The position numbers were made by a program, and so were the translations under genes. Below the pieces are notes generated by a model. It was not told where the DNA came from. It saw nothing but the letters and a program-made list of their open reading frames with translations, and did no database searches. This document shows, piece by piece, positions 45,511 through 55,019 of a stretch of DNA of 64,000 nt; position 1 is the stretch's first letter, and each line of letters opens with the position of its first letter. This stretch comes from Lunularia cruciata (lineage: Eukaryota > Streptophyta > Marchantiopsida > Lunulariales > Lunulariaceae): positions 5,337,001 to 5,401,000 of the forward strand of contig OX419756.1 in the NCBI GenBank assembly GCA_948567375.1, given 5' to 3'.

Positions 45511-46119
45511 CTACTGCTCCAGCATTCTTTCCAGTTTCTCTTTAGGAGTTTCTATTCTTATCACGTTGCGTCTCTTTCCAAGAGTATCATACGGAGAAGG
45601 CCTCTTGGATGATGGTACAATGTTATTATTTGTAGACACTGGAGCAGTCTTCTCTTTCAGAGTAAAGATTTTCGAAAGTTCCTCGTTATTCATCACTATA
45701 TCACAAAGAAGCTCTAGATCAGGTTTTTGTTCGCTTATAACTGCCGACGCCTCAATGTCAGTACATTCAATCTCATCAGCAATTTGGACTCCTATTAGTG
45801 ATTCGATTAAAGCTATAAGCTCGTCGTCCGTTATGTTGTACGATGAAGAATTTTTTGTCCTCATAATCATCAAATCAAAGTCAAAACATACTGCCAGGTC
45901 GGTCCTTCTGGAGGGATTTTTTGACAGCGGTACTGTTATTGCGAGCGTCAATGTATTGTCACCCTTGTGTAGTCTATCTGTACTTATGGTGGGATGAAAG
46001 TGCTTGTACCATCTGTGACCCCTAGTGTTTCTCTCAAAAAGAGGCGTAATTTCTGATACACGAACGGTATCAAAAAGTATATTCCCATCCAAAGAACGTA
46101 TCGGCCATATCAACGCCAC
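45511..46119 (-). CDS. unrecognised viral protein
   Basis: 202 codons, open, first codon GTG (46119) with an in-frame TGA a few codons upstream and no ATG at the start. Mixed alpha/beta-looking N-terminal part (ALIWPIRSLDGNILFD, TLTLAITVPLSKN), then an acidic middle and a basic C-terminus (SKRPSPYDTLGKRRN). Spacing to its neighbours is 80-190 bp. Confidence 0.45.
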   Translation of the reverse strand: MALIWPIRSLDGNILFDTVRVSEITPLFERNTRGHRWYKHFHPTISTDRLHKGDNTLTLAITVPLSKNPSRRTDLAVCFDFDLMIMRTKNSSSYNITDDELIALIESLIGVQIADEIECTDIEASAVISEQKPDLELLCDIVMNNEELSKIFTLKEKTAPVSTNNNIVPSSKRPSPYDTLGKRRNVIRIETPKEKLERMLEQ

Positions 46120-46306
46120 CTCTTTTATTCTAAATCAGTCCATAACAGAAATAAGAAGTCTGATTGTTGTAACAACAAGGACAATAAGGGAAGGGTCGGA
46201 TGCCTAGGAAACAGTCATGCTTGTAGCATTAAAAAAAAAAAAGAATTTCAGTAATTGTTCCTTTTTACACAACCAGTCTATGATACAGTTCACTACAATA
46301 TTCCCT

Positions 46307-46821
46307 TTATATTCTCACAGTTGTATCTCTCTTAAATCCGTACCACTTGCACATACAGTCATCGGCACTCATCCTTGGCAGATTATCAGGCACGATTCCA
46401 AGACCTTGCATTTCTAGAATTTCTTCGTCTGATGTCAAACAGTGCCTTGAAGAAAGCACGTTGGTGGTGGGATTGAACATAAGTTCCTTTTCGCCAAAGA
46501 TGGTTATCCCATAAGGAGACACTTCGCTGTCAAAAATGGAGACATCAAGAGTGTTTGGCGGTATTACCATTATTATCGCAAACTCTGCAAAATCTTCTTG
46601 AACAATGTTCCAGTAGTCAAGTGTCAAGTTTAGAACATCAGATTTTGAAGAATACTTTTATCGATTTCAAAAAGACACTTCTTAAGAAACTCTCGGGCAA
46701 ACAGTACGACGAGACTGTTACTCTCACCTTCATATGGACCCATTCTATCGTCACTTTCAGTAGTGTCTGTGCAAGGGACATATCCCCTATCCTTGATCAT
46801 ACTTTTTATCACTGAAATCAT
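46307..46821 (-). pseudogene. RNA polymerase subunit RPB5-like (viral), frameshifted
   Basis: The N-terminal piece (46821-46630, from ATG) has VIKSMIKDRGYVP, like the start of RPB5 (I-x2-M-x2-DRGY). After a frameshift near 46630, the second piece (46627-46307) ends with SSRHCLTSDEEILEM, PDNLPRM, ADDCMCKWYGFKR and VRI. This is the RPB5 C-terminal assembly domain pattern (H-x-L-x2-E-E, LPRI, DP-x-ARYxG-x-KRGxVVKI). The last 15-20 residues of the family are missing. RPB5 is a shared subunit of eukaryotic-type RNA polymerases and is encoded by many giant viruses. About 170 residues remain, against roughly 200 usual. Confidence 0.7.
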
Positions 46822-47113
46822 GTCTCTTAGACAATATGAATCTACAGTATCTCAGTGTGTTCTTCTTGACGATGCTTCTGTCGTAGAACTTAGACACAGA
46901 AATGTTCACGTCTGTCTCTACAATAGTATCAATTGTTTCCTCACAAAAGCCTAGGAATCTCTTGACAATTACTCTATTGGACCGTGCTGATACCACTGCA
47001 GCAGACACAAGAATAGTGATGTTCATATTTTCAGAGTTAATCTCTGATAAGATACGCTCTACGGCCACTCGCATTTCTGGGCCTATGTTAAAGTGTCTTA
47101 TAGAGAAGGACAT
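46787..47113 (-). CDS. unrecognised small viral protein
   Basis: 108 codons from ATG 47113, overlapping the RPB5-like start by 35 bases in another frame. It contains NITILVSAAVVSARSNRVIV and EETIDTIVETDVNISV. No domain is recognised. Overlapping ends are common in compact viral genomes. Confidence 0.4.
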   Translation of the reverse strand: MSFSIRHFNIGPEMRVAVERILSEINSENMNITILVSAAVVSARSNRVIVKRFLGFCEETIDTIVETDVNISVSKFYDRSIVKKNTLRYCRFILSKRHDFSDKKYDQG

Positions 47114-47114
47114 T

Positions 47115-48110
47115 CAATATCCTGCTTCCAGAGCTCCAAGAGAGCTCCAAGAGCTAATAGGTTCTAAGTCACTATTGAGAAGGGGTGTCAGTAGGAGCAA
47201 ATCATCGGCGCTTTTGTGCATATCTTCAACTGCGCGAAAGGACATAGCTTTCCCTCCTCAGTTGTGTCTTCAAGAGCTCTGGTACATGAGCGAGGAGGAA
47301 TAACTTCTTAATGTTAGAGATGAAGGTATCTTCTTGGATCCCACATTGTACTGTAGGGCCCTGGAACACGCCTTTTCAACAAACATCTATGTCTTTGATG
47401 TGTACAACGATATGAGTATAAAACTTTCAATACCAGATACCAAGGGTCCATATATATGGAAACATGAATACTCCAAATCTGTGGTCATATTGTGTCATAG
47501 AAATATCACTCCATATCCACAATGCGAACTCTTGGAGGGTGCATGTGATGATAGACTGCGACAATTCAAAGAGCAGGTAACCAACTGTGAGTTCTCACAA
47601 GAACCCGAAAAATTGTTAAAGCAGGAAATAAACTCCGATGGTAAATGCATAGCAGTCCTAACTAGCAACAGTTGGGTACCTTGTTTTTGGAGACCACTTC
47701 CAATAAATAGAGTGGTGACTTACAGTCCTTCGTACTCGTCTCAACTTCATGGTCAAAGACTCAGAGCATACTTTTTGCACGATTTGTACTTGATGTGTAG
47801 AAAATGAAACGTTGCAATACTCAAAATCACAAGACAAGACGTCCACTTTGTTCCCAAAGTAATGAAAGAAGCTTTTGATAGTGGTGACGATCTGATACGA
47901 TACTATTGTTTAGCCTACCCTGAACTGTTCGATAAGAAAGCACTCAAGGTTTCGTTAAAGACTTATGAGAGACTGACAGAAAGTAGTACGGAGAGCATGA
48001 TATTTCACTCGATAGTAACATCACGTGAGTTCTCACGACGGAGAAACAATATTATCACGATTATATCAGAACCTTGTGATGATAAGGTGGACCTTAAGTT
48101 CGGTAATTGA
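47115..48110 (+). pseudogene. conserved-looking viral protein of unknown function, two in-frame stops
   Basis: One frame stays in register from about 47115 to TGA-free end 48110, with TAA at 47301 and TGA at 47805. Blocks: QLCLQELWYMSEEE, FLDPTLYCRALEHAFSTNI, VFDVYN, SVVILCHRNI, YPQCELLEG, LRAYFLHDL, FVPKV, LIRYYCLAYPELF. The order FLDP...Y-RALE..F..NI-VF...PQCEL resembles an uncharacterised giant-virus protein from memory; I cannot give its name. The region upstream of 47115 on this strand overlaps the minus-strand gene, so the true start is lost. Confidence 0.5.
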
Positions 48111-48200
48111 GTTCTTTGTCTCATCTGTACATGTACCTACTTCAAGAGTTCTGTATCACTCGCACTCTATGCTCTGAAAATATTACAGCAAGATCGAAGA

Positions 48201-49416
48201 ATGGAGATCTCTTGCATGATATACGACTGGAGATCTGGAGAACGTGAAGAGAGAGTAGCTATGTATGGATTTGGAAACCTTTTGACGGGTAGCTCTGTTG
48301 TTATTAGAGTTCATGATTTCCTTGTTTACAGCTACATTCCCGTACTTGATTTGGGAAGCAATGTTAATGATAAGGTAAGCGAGATAAGTGCAATAATTGG
48401 TAACAGTAATATTGCCAAGATAGCTATGCGCAAAAGACGGCTTCTCAGATCTTATCTAGAAGGCGAAAAGCAGTTTGTCAAATACTACTTCTACAGACGT
48501 TCAACCCTAGAAAAGTTTTCAGATCTCATGAAAAAGATGAACATAAGGACGTACGAAGACGACATAAAAACGGAGGATATGTTCATTACAGTGTCGAACA
48601 TCAGTTATACAGGATGGATAAAAGCGTTCTGCTCTGTCGTGGTTCCTGAGTCACGGTTATGTTGCACAGATTTTGAGTACACATGCAGTTACAAATCCTT
48701 GAGTATGACAGACATTAAAAGTGTACCACGACCACTAGTAATGTGTATGGACATAGAGGTGTACTCTTCTAACGAGAGCTCGATGCCCGATCCATGTATC
48801 GAAAACGACAGAATATTTATGATATCTGTAGCATCTCAAAGATGTCGTACCACATACTCTTAAGAGCTGCATTCTCTATGTAGGGGAGTGTAATGCAAGT
48901 ATTGACGGTGCTGATGCTAGGAGTTTCTTGTCAGAGAGAGAGCTAATAGAAGGATATTTCTTACTGGTGATGGAGATAAATCCAGACGTTGTGATAGGAT
49001 ATAATCTTTTCATGTTTGACTTTAAATATATTGACACACGGACGACGCGAAAGCTTTTAGATATACCCTCGTCTTCCAGGATATTGGGTGCTCAAACAGA
49101 CAGAATAGACATCAATTGGAAGAGTTCTGCTTATGGTTTTAATGAGTACATAATTTTTGACTCTCCAGGTCGTACGGTAATAGATGTGTACCAGTATGTT
49201 ACAAAAGAGTACAAGCTGCAAAGCTACAGTCTTTCTTCTGTGTCAAAAGAGTTTACTGGTGAGGATAAGGTAGATCTTCCATACAAGGAGATGTTCAGGC
49301 TATATGAAAGAGGAGACAGAAAATCTATGGAAACAATCGGAGGATATTGTATTCAAGCTGGGAAGCTTGAATGTCTGAAGAACATTTGCTCATTTGGTTT
49401 GCCCTTTGGAAAGTGA
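48201..49416 (+). pseudogene. B-family DNA polymerase, N-terminal and 3'-5' exonuclease part (viral)
   Basis: ATG 48201. The N-terminal domain (residues 1-175) ends with W-containing FITVSNISYTGWIKAF. Exo I is MDIEVYSSN (183-191) followed by PDP and a VASQ strand. A frameshift lies near 48850. Exo II is NPDVVIGYNLFMFDFKYI (48979). Exo III reads YCIQAGKL (49351), where the usual catalytic Asp of YCxQD is Ala. The frame ends at 49416, before any polymerase motif (SLYPS, DTD), so the palm, fingers and thumb are missing. This is the replicative polymerase of giant viruses and proofreading would reside here. It is dead by frameshift and truncation. Confidence 0.85.
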
Positions 49417-49420
49417 AAAG

Positions 49421-51086
49421 CAAACATGGTAGGAGGAGACTAGGTTACGCTCAAGACAGCTTGCCATAGGTCAAGTGGGGGCCTATTTTTCATTCAACGC
49501 AGCTGATATATCCTTGCACGATGGAAGTGGTCAGGCCTGGTTTTATGTTGATAGATTCCAGGAAGGACTATTCGTCTAACTTGGGCAAAGCACTCAATGT
49601 TGCGAGCAACTTGACGAAGTTGAAACCGGTCAATTTGTATTTCTGCTGAACGCCGATCCTGGATCACTGTATCTCTGTCCCAGCGGCAAAACGAAGGCAC
49701 TTCTAACCCCTTCCTTCAATGCCTTGCAAGTTAACCTCAACCAGTATGGTGATTTAGACACACATATATCGAGATCTCTGCCTAGATTGGTTCTGAGCAC
49801 AGAGGTTGCGGTAGAAGTACAGAAAGGGGTAGATTACTGTGTTTCATCGAGGATAACAATGCCACCATTTAGGTCAATCTCCCTAGCCTTCCACATATTA
49901 ATTAATTCCATGATTAGCTGTAAGGACAGAATACGATATCTGCCTCCAAGGCCAAGGCTCGTACTGCATAATAGGCGCAGTCTGCGCCTATTGCATTGTC
50001 ACTAAAGTCGCAAGATAAGCGAACCAGAGGCCACATGCTTTACTCGTAGAATACAAGTAAACAATAAAGACATGGATAATACTGCCCTTTCAGGGCATGA
50101 CCTATTTTCAGGAGATCTTTTGTGTCATGAACATCGTTGCATGCTACTCGTTGCAAGGATGAGTGAGATTTCAATGTCTGCAAATTGCTGTTGATTCCTC
50201 AACGAAACAATAACAGTAGCATTCGACTACTGTCATTCACACATGCTTGTATATATAAAATACTCGGACATGCGTTTATGACATACAGAACCCGTTGTAA
50301 ACAACCCGATTTCATACCCATGTCCGACACGACCACTCTGGTTCTGACATGGTGACCCTGTAAAGATCGTTATAACTATCAAACACATGGAGGATAACAT
50401 TCAAAAAAATCTGCATACAGTGGTTAGCATGATGTTTGTGAAACAAAGAAAACTGTAAAATGTAAAGAGTGCGAGCAGATGTAACCTTGACAGAGAAGCA
50501 TGACTTGATATGATTAGCAACAGCACGAGAATGTTAGTGCACGGGACATACTATCCAGTTCTTATAAACTTATGAGACAGTCCAAGGAGCGAGTGTATGA
50601 GGACGGAGATTAACCCCTGCACGCTCTATGTCGGCAAAATTCTGACATATGATATCATCTAGGGATCGAGTGAATCCAAAGTTAATCAAACATCTGAAGA
50701 ATCAAGCGCCTCAAAATCAAAGGTGGCTCGTTGCTGGGAAACATTAAAAGTTGTTGTATCCAAGGGACTAACTTGAATGAGCCTTCTAAGTAGGATACCA
50801 AAGTTTCCCAAGATCTACTCTAATCTGCTGGGGAACCATTGCTAAGGTCTGCACATGTCGTTGTGGGAAGTAAGATGTTTACGAACATCCATATCTTAAT
50901 CGAAGTAACGAAAACCTGATTGATTGGGATCCATGTCTGATTGCACTCTAGCAACCAGGGAGTCGTCAAAAGCTCCTTGCGGTAGTTCCTTGCTGCTCCC
51001 AGAAGCACATTCCTAACACCCCTAGAAGTATAACTATCAGAACCCTTTCGAATATCTTTCAGATTAGCTCACAAGACAATGGAATT
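49421..51086. other. no convincing gene right of the viral island
   Basis: Short open stretches on both strands (for example 49446-49580 plus, AYFSFNAADISLHDG) do not match anything I know and have no clear splice structure. This may be host intergenic sequence or further eroded insert. A perfect palindrome lies at 49970-49992. An open minus stretch at 50820-51008 could belong to the FANCJ-like remnant but shows no motif. Confidence 0.5.
49970..49992. repeat. perfect 23-bp palindrome
   Basis: AATAGGCGCAG, one central T, then CTGCGCCTATT. The 11-bp arms are perfect and GC-rich, in otherwise featureless sequence. Confidence 0.8.
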
Positions 51087-52413
51087 TCAAATCAAGAAGA
51101 AAGCGGAACCTACGTAAGTCATCCCTAGATTCAATCTAGCCGAGAACAAATCATTGGATGTACTGAATTGGTGCAGAAAGGCAAAGTCATAATAGAGTGC
51201 ATCCACGTTCTTTTTGTCAATACTTGCTTGTTGGTGCAATAATGCTCTCTTGCCGCCTGCAAAATAACCGCAAATTTTCAAGAGGATTTTGCTCAACAAA
51301 AGTTTCAGTAAATACAGATCTCATATTCTTGCTACATAGGCGCAACAATCTACTCTTGCACTTGTGCAACTTAGGTGACTTGTTTCTACAGTATATTTCT
51401 CTCTGTTGATCGATTACAAAGTCGCGTTCTTGAATAATGTATATAATGACGAGCACTGCCATCCTCACTCAGAACTTCGTTTCTCGAAACTCACTCACAA
51501 ATTGACCTGAGCGGTTGAGGATTATTCCCTGCAAATATTGTTTCCACACATGTAAGGTTTTTATGGAAACAGTATGAATCAACGATTGGTGCATACCAAG
51601 GCTAAATGCACTCTTATACAGCAGTCCTTTCATCTGTGCATTCATCAATTAGATTCAACAAAAATATAATCAGGCAAACTCACGGTCCGTGAGAGATTAT
51701 TTCAGCTTGCCGGGTAATCAAGTTCGGGAACTGTAGGGCAAAAGTCGGAACCTGCAGCATCGTTCACTTCTGAAGCTGCAGGCCATTGCTACCAAAAGGT
51801 TGAAAAGCTTCCGAAGTTGGTGACACGTTCAGCAAAAGCTTATTTCTTGGCAGAATTCAGATCAGCACAGACGCAAATATTCCAAAAGTTTTGCAAATCC
51901 ACCAAATTCGTTTAAATGAGTGTTCGCAAGTGAAGGATGGTTCAAGCTTTGTTGTTCCTATCTTTAAAGTGTGATGACTAAAGATATCTAACAACTGGAA
52001 CTATCTGCATTGAGTCAATAAATATTGCACTCCAAATGAATATTTACTTGGTAATTACCTGTTTGAGGATCTTCGACTAAGAAAGCCCCACTACAGACAT
52101 TGGCATCGCTGGAATTGGTTGTGTTTTCCTGTTCTGGAGCAACACTTTTGGTTGCGAGCAAAACTCTGAAATGCTTTTGCCCCGAAAGCGCCGTATACAA
52201 CAAGACCAATAACTTGCCGGAGCTTGTAGGAGACCCCAGGAGAGCATTGCAGTGGCCAAGTTCCCAAATTGGAGATTGCTCCGAAGTAGTCACAATCTTG
52301 CTCATGCAAGCTAATTGAGGACCGCATACCTTGTAACGAAGATACAACGTGATTCCACTTCTTTGATACTGCTTCATGTTTGCCAGGTGGCGGGAAATGT
52401 GCTTATCCAACAT
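51087..52413 (-). pseudogene. FANCJ/BRIP1-like DNA helicase remnant (host gene, decayed)
   Basis: The minus frame at 52413-52059 reads GITLYLRYKVCGPQLACMSK, GHCNALLGSPTSSGKLLVLL and SGAFLVEDPQTG. Plant FANCJ has GGIPVEFPYKPYGTQLAFM, GHCHALLESPTGTGKSLSLL and a GGGFIPE-x-QPS segment in this order. The exon ends CAAACAG with GTAATT following, a good splice donor. A later piece (51540-51450) has GQFVSEFRETKF-stop-VRMAVL, matching SQVVREYRKTxYRVxMAVL, with a likely acceptor TTTGCAG at about 51533. CGYFAGGK at about 51265 resembles KGCxYFAA. The Walker A Lys is followed by Leu instead of Ser/Thr, and stops and shifts occur. The family unwinds DNA in crosslink repair and recombination control. The Fe-S and DEAH parts are not clearly present. 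Confidence 0.6.
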
Positions 52414-52543
52414 CCTGAGTAGCTAAAAGAATATAGCGAATTGCCTCAATTTCACTATTTCCAAAGTCCCAAGAATGCTGACAGTGAACACAAGGGAGTT
52501 CCTTCTCCCTTGTGTTGCAAAATCCTAAACCTTGAATTGACCA

Positions 52544-52963
52544 TTATGATCTTGCCCTCGCTCTTTCCAAAGTCCAAGAAGAAATGCCTTCCAAACCTAT
52601 CTCAATCAACAACCCTGCTGCGGATACAGCTGAAGCCATTTGATCGGTATAAGGAGAGGAAGAAACACAGTTCGAAACTCTTTGGCTAGGAGAGTTGTCG
52701 CAAGCGATCCGAACGCCATGTAGGACAGACTGAAGTTCACAAACACCGGGGTCCCCAAACTCTCTTTTCAGAATTCTCGACTCACTTCTGAAGGAAAATT
52801 GTCGATCCCACTCAACACTTTCCCTCATTAGTGGACAGATGTAACCTCGAGTGGGTATTCTCTGAGTCTTCGTAACCAACCATAGCTTGTCGTGAACGCT
52901 GCACTGTCGTTTTGAACTATGGCGGGAAGTGCTACTGCGTACCTGACCAGTACGCGGTGACAT
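52544..52963 (-). other. possible first exon of the FANCJ-like remnant
   Basis: 140 codons from ATG 52963, with an Arg/Ser-rich N-terminus. It lies just upstream of the helicase motifs on the same strand, but I cannot match it to the family. Confidence 0.25.
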
Positions 52964-55019
52964 TTTATCATTTTATCGTACTCGTAGTACAGTCGACACT
53001 CGCTACAATGACCTCAAGGGCGATGAACAAAATTGTCTTTGCATGGAATACTTCTTAGCCTAGATAATTAGAATGGGGTTCTGCTTGACGCTCTTGCTAA
53101 CCTCGGTTACTTATCCGAAAATGTTCCTAAACTTTTCGTTACGATTAAATGGTAATTAATTGGTCAATTTGGTGTTCCTCTTTTCTTTTAAATAATGAAA
53201 GGATACGAGAGAGATGACAATATTTAAGAGAAGAGAATATACGACAAAGAGCGAAGTTAATATTTAGCAGGTTTGATGTTGTATATATTTAAATATTGTA
53301 GAAATATTATTATATTTATATTTTTGATTAAGTATATTTATACTATAATTGATTTATTACATTTATTGATTGATCACCGTGTGAAATAAATCGCCTTATT
53401 TCTTTCTTGCACACCACTCCGAACTAGATACTGATCTGAGATTCCAAAGTCCAATCAATACAGTAATACTCGGTAGGTTTATAAAGTATAGAGAAACGGC
53501 AAGCAAGTCTACTACTGTAGAGTAAGTTCAAAAGCTGCCCATTTGAAAATGCTCCTTGATAATGGGCAATTATATAACCATTAAAAATTGGATATTTTTA
53601 ATATGATGAGTGAATATCCTGGTAATTATCGAGAGTCTCCCCATCCACCTTCAGGAAATTTGAGCACATTTTGAGAGAGGAGTTCAATATCAAGGTTAAC
53701 GAGCATTATGACTCGGAGACGTACTACATAATCATAACACTATATTGATTTTGACGTTTACTGAATAAGCTTTTCCATTTCTCGATCAATCAACGAGGCT
53801 TCTCTTTCCGACATAAATCTTGTCCTTTTTAATATATTCAATGTAATATATTTAATATATTCACTTAATTTATTCAACTCCATCTCTTTTATAATATAAA
53901 AATTAAAGTGTCCCTTGGAATGGACACTATACACATGGCATCCATTATTTCTTCAATATCTTCATAAACAGTATTTCCATTTTATGAAATTAAAATTTTT
54001 CATTTAAATTTAGTCCTTGACTGATTGAAAAAAAAGTGAGAAACAAATCGATACCTCAAATTAAGTGATTGTAATGTCAAAAGAAACTCCACTTTGATAT
54101 GGATCTGAAATTCAAAAGCTTCTAATATATTAGATTTATTAACCTCGTTGCTGTACAGAGAAATGTTAGTAACTTCAAAGACTCTGGATTTGGAGACGCT
54201 CCACTAAAGTAGCGCGTCTCCATTAACACTGCAATTTTAATGCTTTTATAAATGGACATTTATAAAACCATTAAAATTGCAGTTTCAGTATTAATTAAAT
54301 ACTGATTGAATCAATTCTAGTAATAATTGAGAATACCTCCATTTGCAACTGTTTTCATGAAAAACATTTACTCTTTTTGTTGGGGGAGATAAGAATTCAA
54401 TAAACAAAATTTATATAATTATATTAATGATGCCAAAGTAAAAGAACAGTATCAGTCAGATGCATATATTAGCTTTATTAAATTTTTCAGGTTTTACTAA
54501 ATAGAAGTTATATTTTAGGTCTTTTCATTTTTTATAAAATTTAAAGCTTCTATTCATAACAAGAGTCAAAGACTATGCCCCTTTATTTTGCCCTCTTGCT
54601 ATATACAATAACATCTCAGCTAAAATTTCCAAAAATACAGTATCCCTTGGAATGCCCCCAATCTAACCATCAAGAAGTGGATATCCAGCTCAATCTAGTC
54701 TCTGAAATTTTTTTCAAGAGTGCAACCATCTCCAAAAACAAACCACGGACCTTGCTTGTAACACAATTGCAAATGCAATGGGTTTGCGTTCAAAAGAGAA
54801 AAACATAAATGGAGTAAAATGTAGAGTGAAACATGGGATCCAAAAAGAGATCAGTACATTTGCTTTTGCTCCTATCCACTTCAAGTGCCTTTTGCCTTTG
54901 GGGTTGTGGTTTTGTAGGTATGGGGAGATAAGGAAAGAAGATTCACGTGTTAAGCTCGTTATTCTTGAGCTAGCCATCGCTACACTTCCCCATGTGGGTC
55001 AACCCAGAGCAGCTTGAGA
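52964..55019. other. AT-rich sequence without genes; contains inverted repeats
   Basis: No long frames or conserved blocks. A 52-bp near-perfect inverted repeat lies at 54230-54281, and a smaller related-looking one (ATTAAAAAT/ATTTTTAAT) at 53580-53602. Confidence 0.6.
54230..54281. repeat. 52-bp near-perfect inverted repeat
   Basis: The left arm is TGCAATTTTAATG-c-TTTTATAAATG, a 2-base centre follows, and the right arm is its complement with one mismatch. Arms are 25 bp. It could fold into a stable hairpin or be a remnant of a short inverted-repeat transposon. Confidence 0.85.

Larger units (their letters stand above)
40911..49420. mobile_element. integrated giant-virus (Nucleocytoviricota) DNA segment
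   Basis: About 8.5 kb with dense, intron-less reading frames on both strands, unlike the surrounding repeats: eight frames on the minus strand, then two on the plus strand. Hallmarks are an RPB5-like RNA polymerase subunit and a B-family DNA polymerase exonuclease half, with a kinase and a Cys/His-repeat protein typical of large DNA viruses. Left edge: a family-B LTR is cut. Right edge: the polymerase is cut near 49410. Stops and frameshifts show an old, inactive fragment. The viral family cannot be placed from reading alone. Confidence 0.8.

Noticed and set aside
45566-45997. Plus-strand frame of 143 codons in the viral island
   Set aside because: Antisense to the 202-codon minus frame, with no supporting motif.
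40911-49420. Bacterial contamination or phage origin for this segment
   Set aside because: The RPB5-like subunit and PolB exonuclease pattern are eukaryotic/viral, and no ribosome-binding-site pattern is seen before the ATGs.
49446-50005. Continuation of the viral polymerase or a plant exon
   Set aside because: No PolB motif in any frame and no convincing splice pattern; left unassigned.
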